A stretch of 64,000 nucleotides of DNA from positions 62,001 to 126,000 of the forward strand of contig CAVKYI010000001.1 in assembly GCA_963660435.1 (NCBI GenBank), in the 5' to 3' direction. This document shows positions 62,872 to 64,000 of the stretch, in pieces; positions within the stretch are counted from its first letter, which is position 1, and each line of letters opens with the position of its first letter. Under the pieces are notes generated by a model. It worked only from the letters and a program-made list of their open reading frames with translations, was not told the origin of the DNA and did no database searches. Both the position numbers and the translations under genes were made by a program. Origin of the DNA: Hallerella sp963660435. GTDB lineage: Bacteria > Fibrobacterota > Fibrobacteria > Fibrobacterales > Fibrobacteraceae.

Positions 62872-63714
62872 ATGAGTGATTTTAACGAATCTTTATATTT
62901 TCGCGATTTGAATCGGTATCCGACGTTGAAACCGGACGAGGAAGCCGCGCTCATAGCGATTATCAAGGACGGCAAGACGGAAGAGATTCGCCAGTCCGCA
63001 TTGCAGCACCTGATCCGCGGAAACCTGCGGTTCGTGGTCAGCGTCGCCCGGAAATACCAGGGACGCGGACTTTCCCTTCTGGACCTGATCAACGAAGGCA
63101 ACCTGGGCCTGTTCAAGGCGGCGAAGCGTTTCGACAGCACCAAGGACGTGAAGTTTATCAGCTATGCGGTCTGGTGGATTCGACAGTCCATCCAGAAGGC
63201 GCTTTTTGAACAGGTCGGCGCGGTCCGGATCCCACCCAACAAGCTTACCCTGGTGAATCGCTTCAAGCGGGCCCTGGTCCAGAACGGCGGCGATTACGAG
63301 CGGACGATGGCGATGCCCGAATTTGCCGGCTCGGAACAGGACATTGTCGAAGTGATGGAAAAGATTGTCGATATTTCGCTCGACGCTCCGATTAGCGATG
63401 ACGGAAGTTCCGGAGATTCGGTCAGTTCCCTGATGGACGTTCTTGGAACGGACGGAAACCAGGAAGACGAAATGGAGAAGAACGAGCGCAAGGCGCTGAT
63501 CGACGAAATTCTCAAGTCGCTTCCGCGGCGCGAGGAAGAAATCTTGCGGATGTTCTACGGGCTCGATGCGGTAGAGGATACGACCTTGAAGGATATCGGC
63601 GAAGACCTGAAGCTAAGCCGGGAGCGGGTTCGCCAGATAAAGAACAAGACCTTGCGAAAGCTCCAGAGGAACAAGGAAAAGCGCGAACGGTTGAGCGATT
63701 TCCTGGAAGGTTGA
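62872..63714 (+). CDS. RpoD/SigA-type sigma-70 factor
   Basis: Start ATG 62872 (MSDFNESLYFRDLNRYPTL); a GTG at 62857 adds five residues. The 280-residue protein has region 1.2, region 2 (NLRFVVSVARKYQGRGLSLL, YAVWWIRQSIQKAL), region 3 and region 4 (TLKDIGEDLKLSRERVRQIK). It lacks region 1.1, as in short group 1/2 factors of this phylum. It could be the housekeeping or an alternative primary-like sigma; the window cannot decide. The next gene starts inside its stop codon. Confidence 0.92.
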   Translation: MSDFNESLYFRDLNRYPTLKPDEEAALIAIIKDGKTEEIRQSALQHLIRGNLRFVVSVARKYQGRGLSLLDLINEGNLGLFKAAKRFDSTKDVKFISYAVWWIRQSIQKALFEQVGAVRIPPNKLTLVNRFKRALVQNGGDYERTMAMPEFAGSEQDIVEVMEKIVDISLDAPISDDGSSGDSVSSLMDVLGTDGNQEDEMEKNERKALIDEILKSLPRREEEILRMFYGLDAVEDTTLKDIGEDLKLSRERVRQIKNKTLRKLQRNKEKRERLSDFLEG

Positions 63715-64000
63715 TGCGGATTTCCGGGAATAAGGCGCAGCGCGCCGCCGTTTATTTTCTGGTGCTCCTTTGCGGCGCGTTTCTTGTGCTGTTCGCCTAT
63801 TTCATCTATGGAAAGTTCGGCCCTCGCAAGATAGAGACTCAGAGCGTACCCTTTGGAATTTCTCCCGGGACGGAAATTTCTGTCGGGGACTTTCCCGACA
63901 CGCTTTCGGGAATTTCGACGCTTCCCGCTTCTACGGCGCAGGAACTTCGGCGGGCGGATGACCTGGAAAAAAACGATCGCCTGGACGAAGCCGCGGAAAT
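63714..64000 (+). CDS. membrane-anchored protein, 3' end outside window
   Basis: The ATG overlaps the sigma-factor stop (TGATG). The 95 visible codons start MRISGNKAQRAAVYFLVLLC, a single N-terminal membrane anchor (about 12-34), followed by a mainly hydrophilic periplasmic stretch (ISPGTEISVGDFPDTLSG) and a charged start of a helical region (LEKNDRLDEAAE) that may be a TPR. Family unknown. Confidence 0.7.
   Translation, partial: MRISGNKAQRAAVYFLVLLCGAFLVLFAYFIYGKFGPRKIETQSVPFGISPGTEISVGDFPDTLSGISTLPASTAQELRRADDLEKNDRLDEAAE

Overview
The window looks like a Fibrobacter-type chromosome (phylum Fibrobacterota). The clearest marks are three tandem lipoproteins with the Fibrobacter succinogenes major paralogous (FISUMP) domain, a giant SprA-type type IX secretion translocon protein, secreted carbohydrate-active enzymes joined by Ser- or Thr-rich linkers, and FGE-like surface proteins. 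No rRNA, tRNA or CRISPR array was recognised. Several genes have a TATATT or TATCTT box only 6-10 bases before the start codon, which suggests leaderless mRNAs are common.

Layout. 1-1.9 kb: truncated S41 protease lipoprotein and a leucine-rich-repeat protein (minus strand). 2.2-5.3 kb: a stand-alone AIPR-like protein and an MFS transporter. 5.4-9.1 kb: three FISUMP lipoproteins, each with a short collagen-like Gly-X-Y stretch, then about 0.55 kb of REP/BIME-like repeats. 9.6-17.5 kb: SprA, then a two-gene chromate transporter. 17.6-23.8 kb: a secreted polysaccharide deacetylase with CBM6, apt plus a purine permease, and a secreted M6 protease. 24-31.3 kb: a surface-protein operon (CBM/beta-helix protein, metzincin-like lipoprotein, two FGE-like proteins, remnant of a third). 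Its DNA turns sharply AT-rich inside the first gene. 31.3-35.7 kb: two Rrf2 regulators with an outer-membrane protein, LpoB plus a COG3014 lipoprotein, and an AlkD-like protein. 35.9-46.1 kb: an AT-hook protein, malQ plus a GH13 enzyme, fused secDF, corA, a CLC channel and a small hypothetical. 46.1-47.1 kb: a Nudix/PNPOx fusion.

47.1-56.7 kb is an accessory island. It carries a YoeB/Txe toxin-antitoxin pair, a DUF3791/DUF3990 (ADP-ribosyltransferase-like) module, an IS3-family element that cut off a nucleotidyltransferase gene, a Fic protein, and what I consider the key find: a type IV pilin locus with one complete pilin gene and four headless partial copies on both strands. All four copies start at the same codon and keep open reading frames. 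All five sequences share an identical 15-bp block at that junction, and synonymous codons diverge right after it. This is the architecture expected for pilin variation by gene conversion from silent cassettes.

56.9-64 kb: batE and batD, a ModF-like double ABC ATPase, crcB, an Mrp/ApbC ATPase with its DUF971 partner, a primary-like sigma factor and a truncated membrane-anchored protein.
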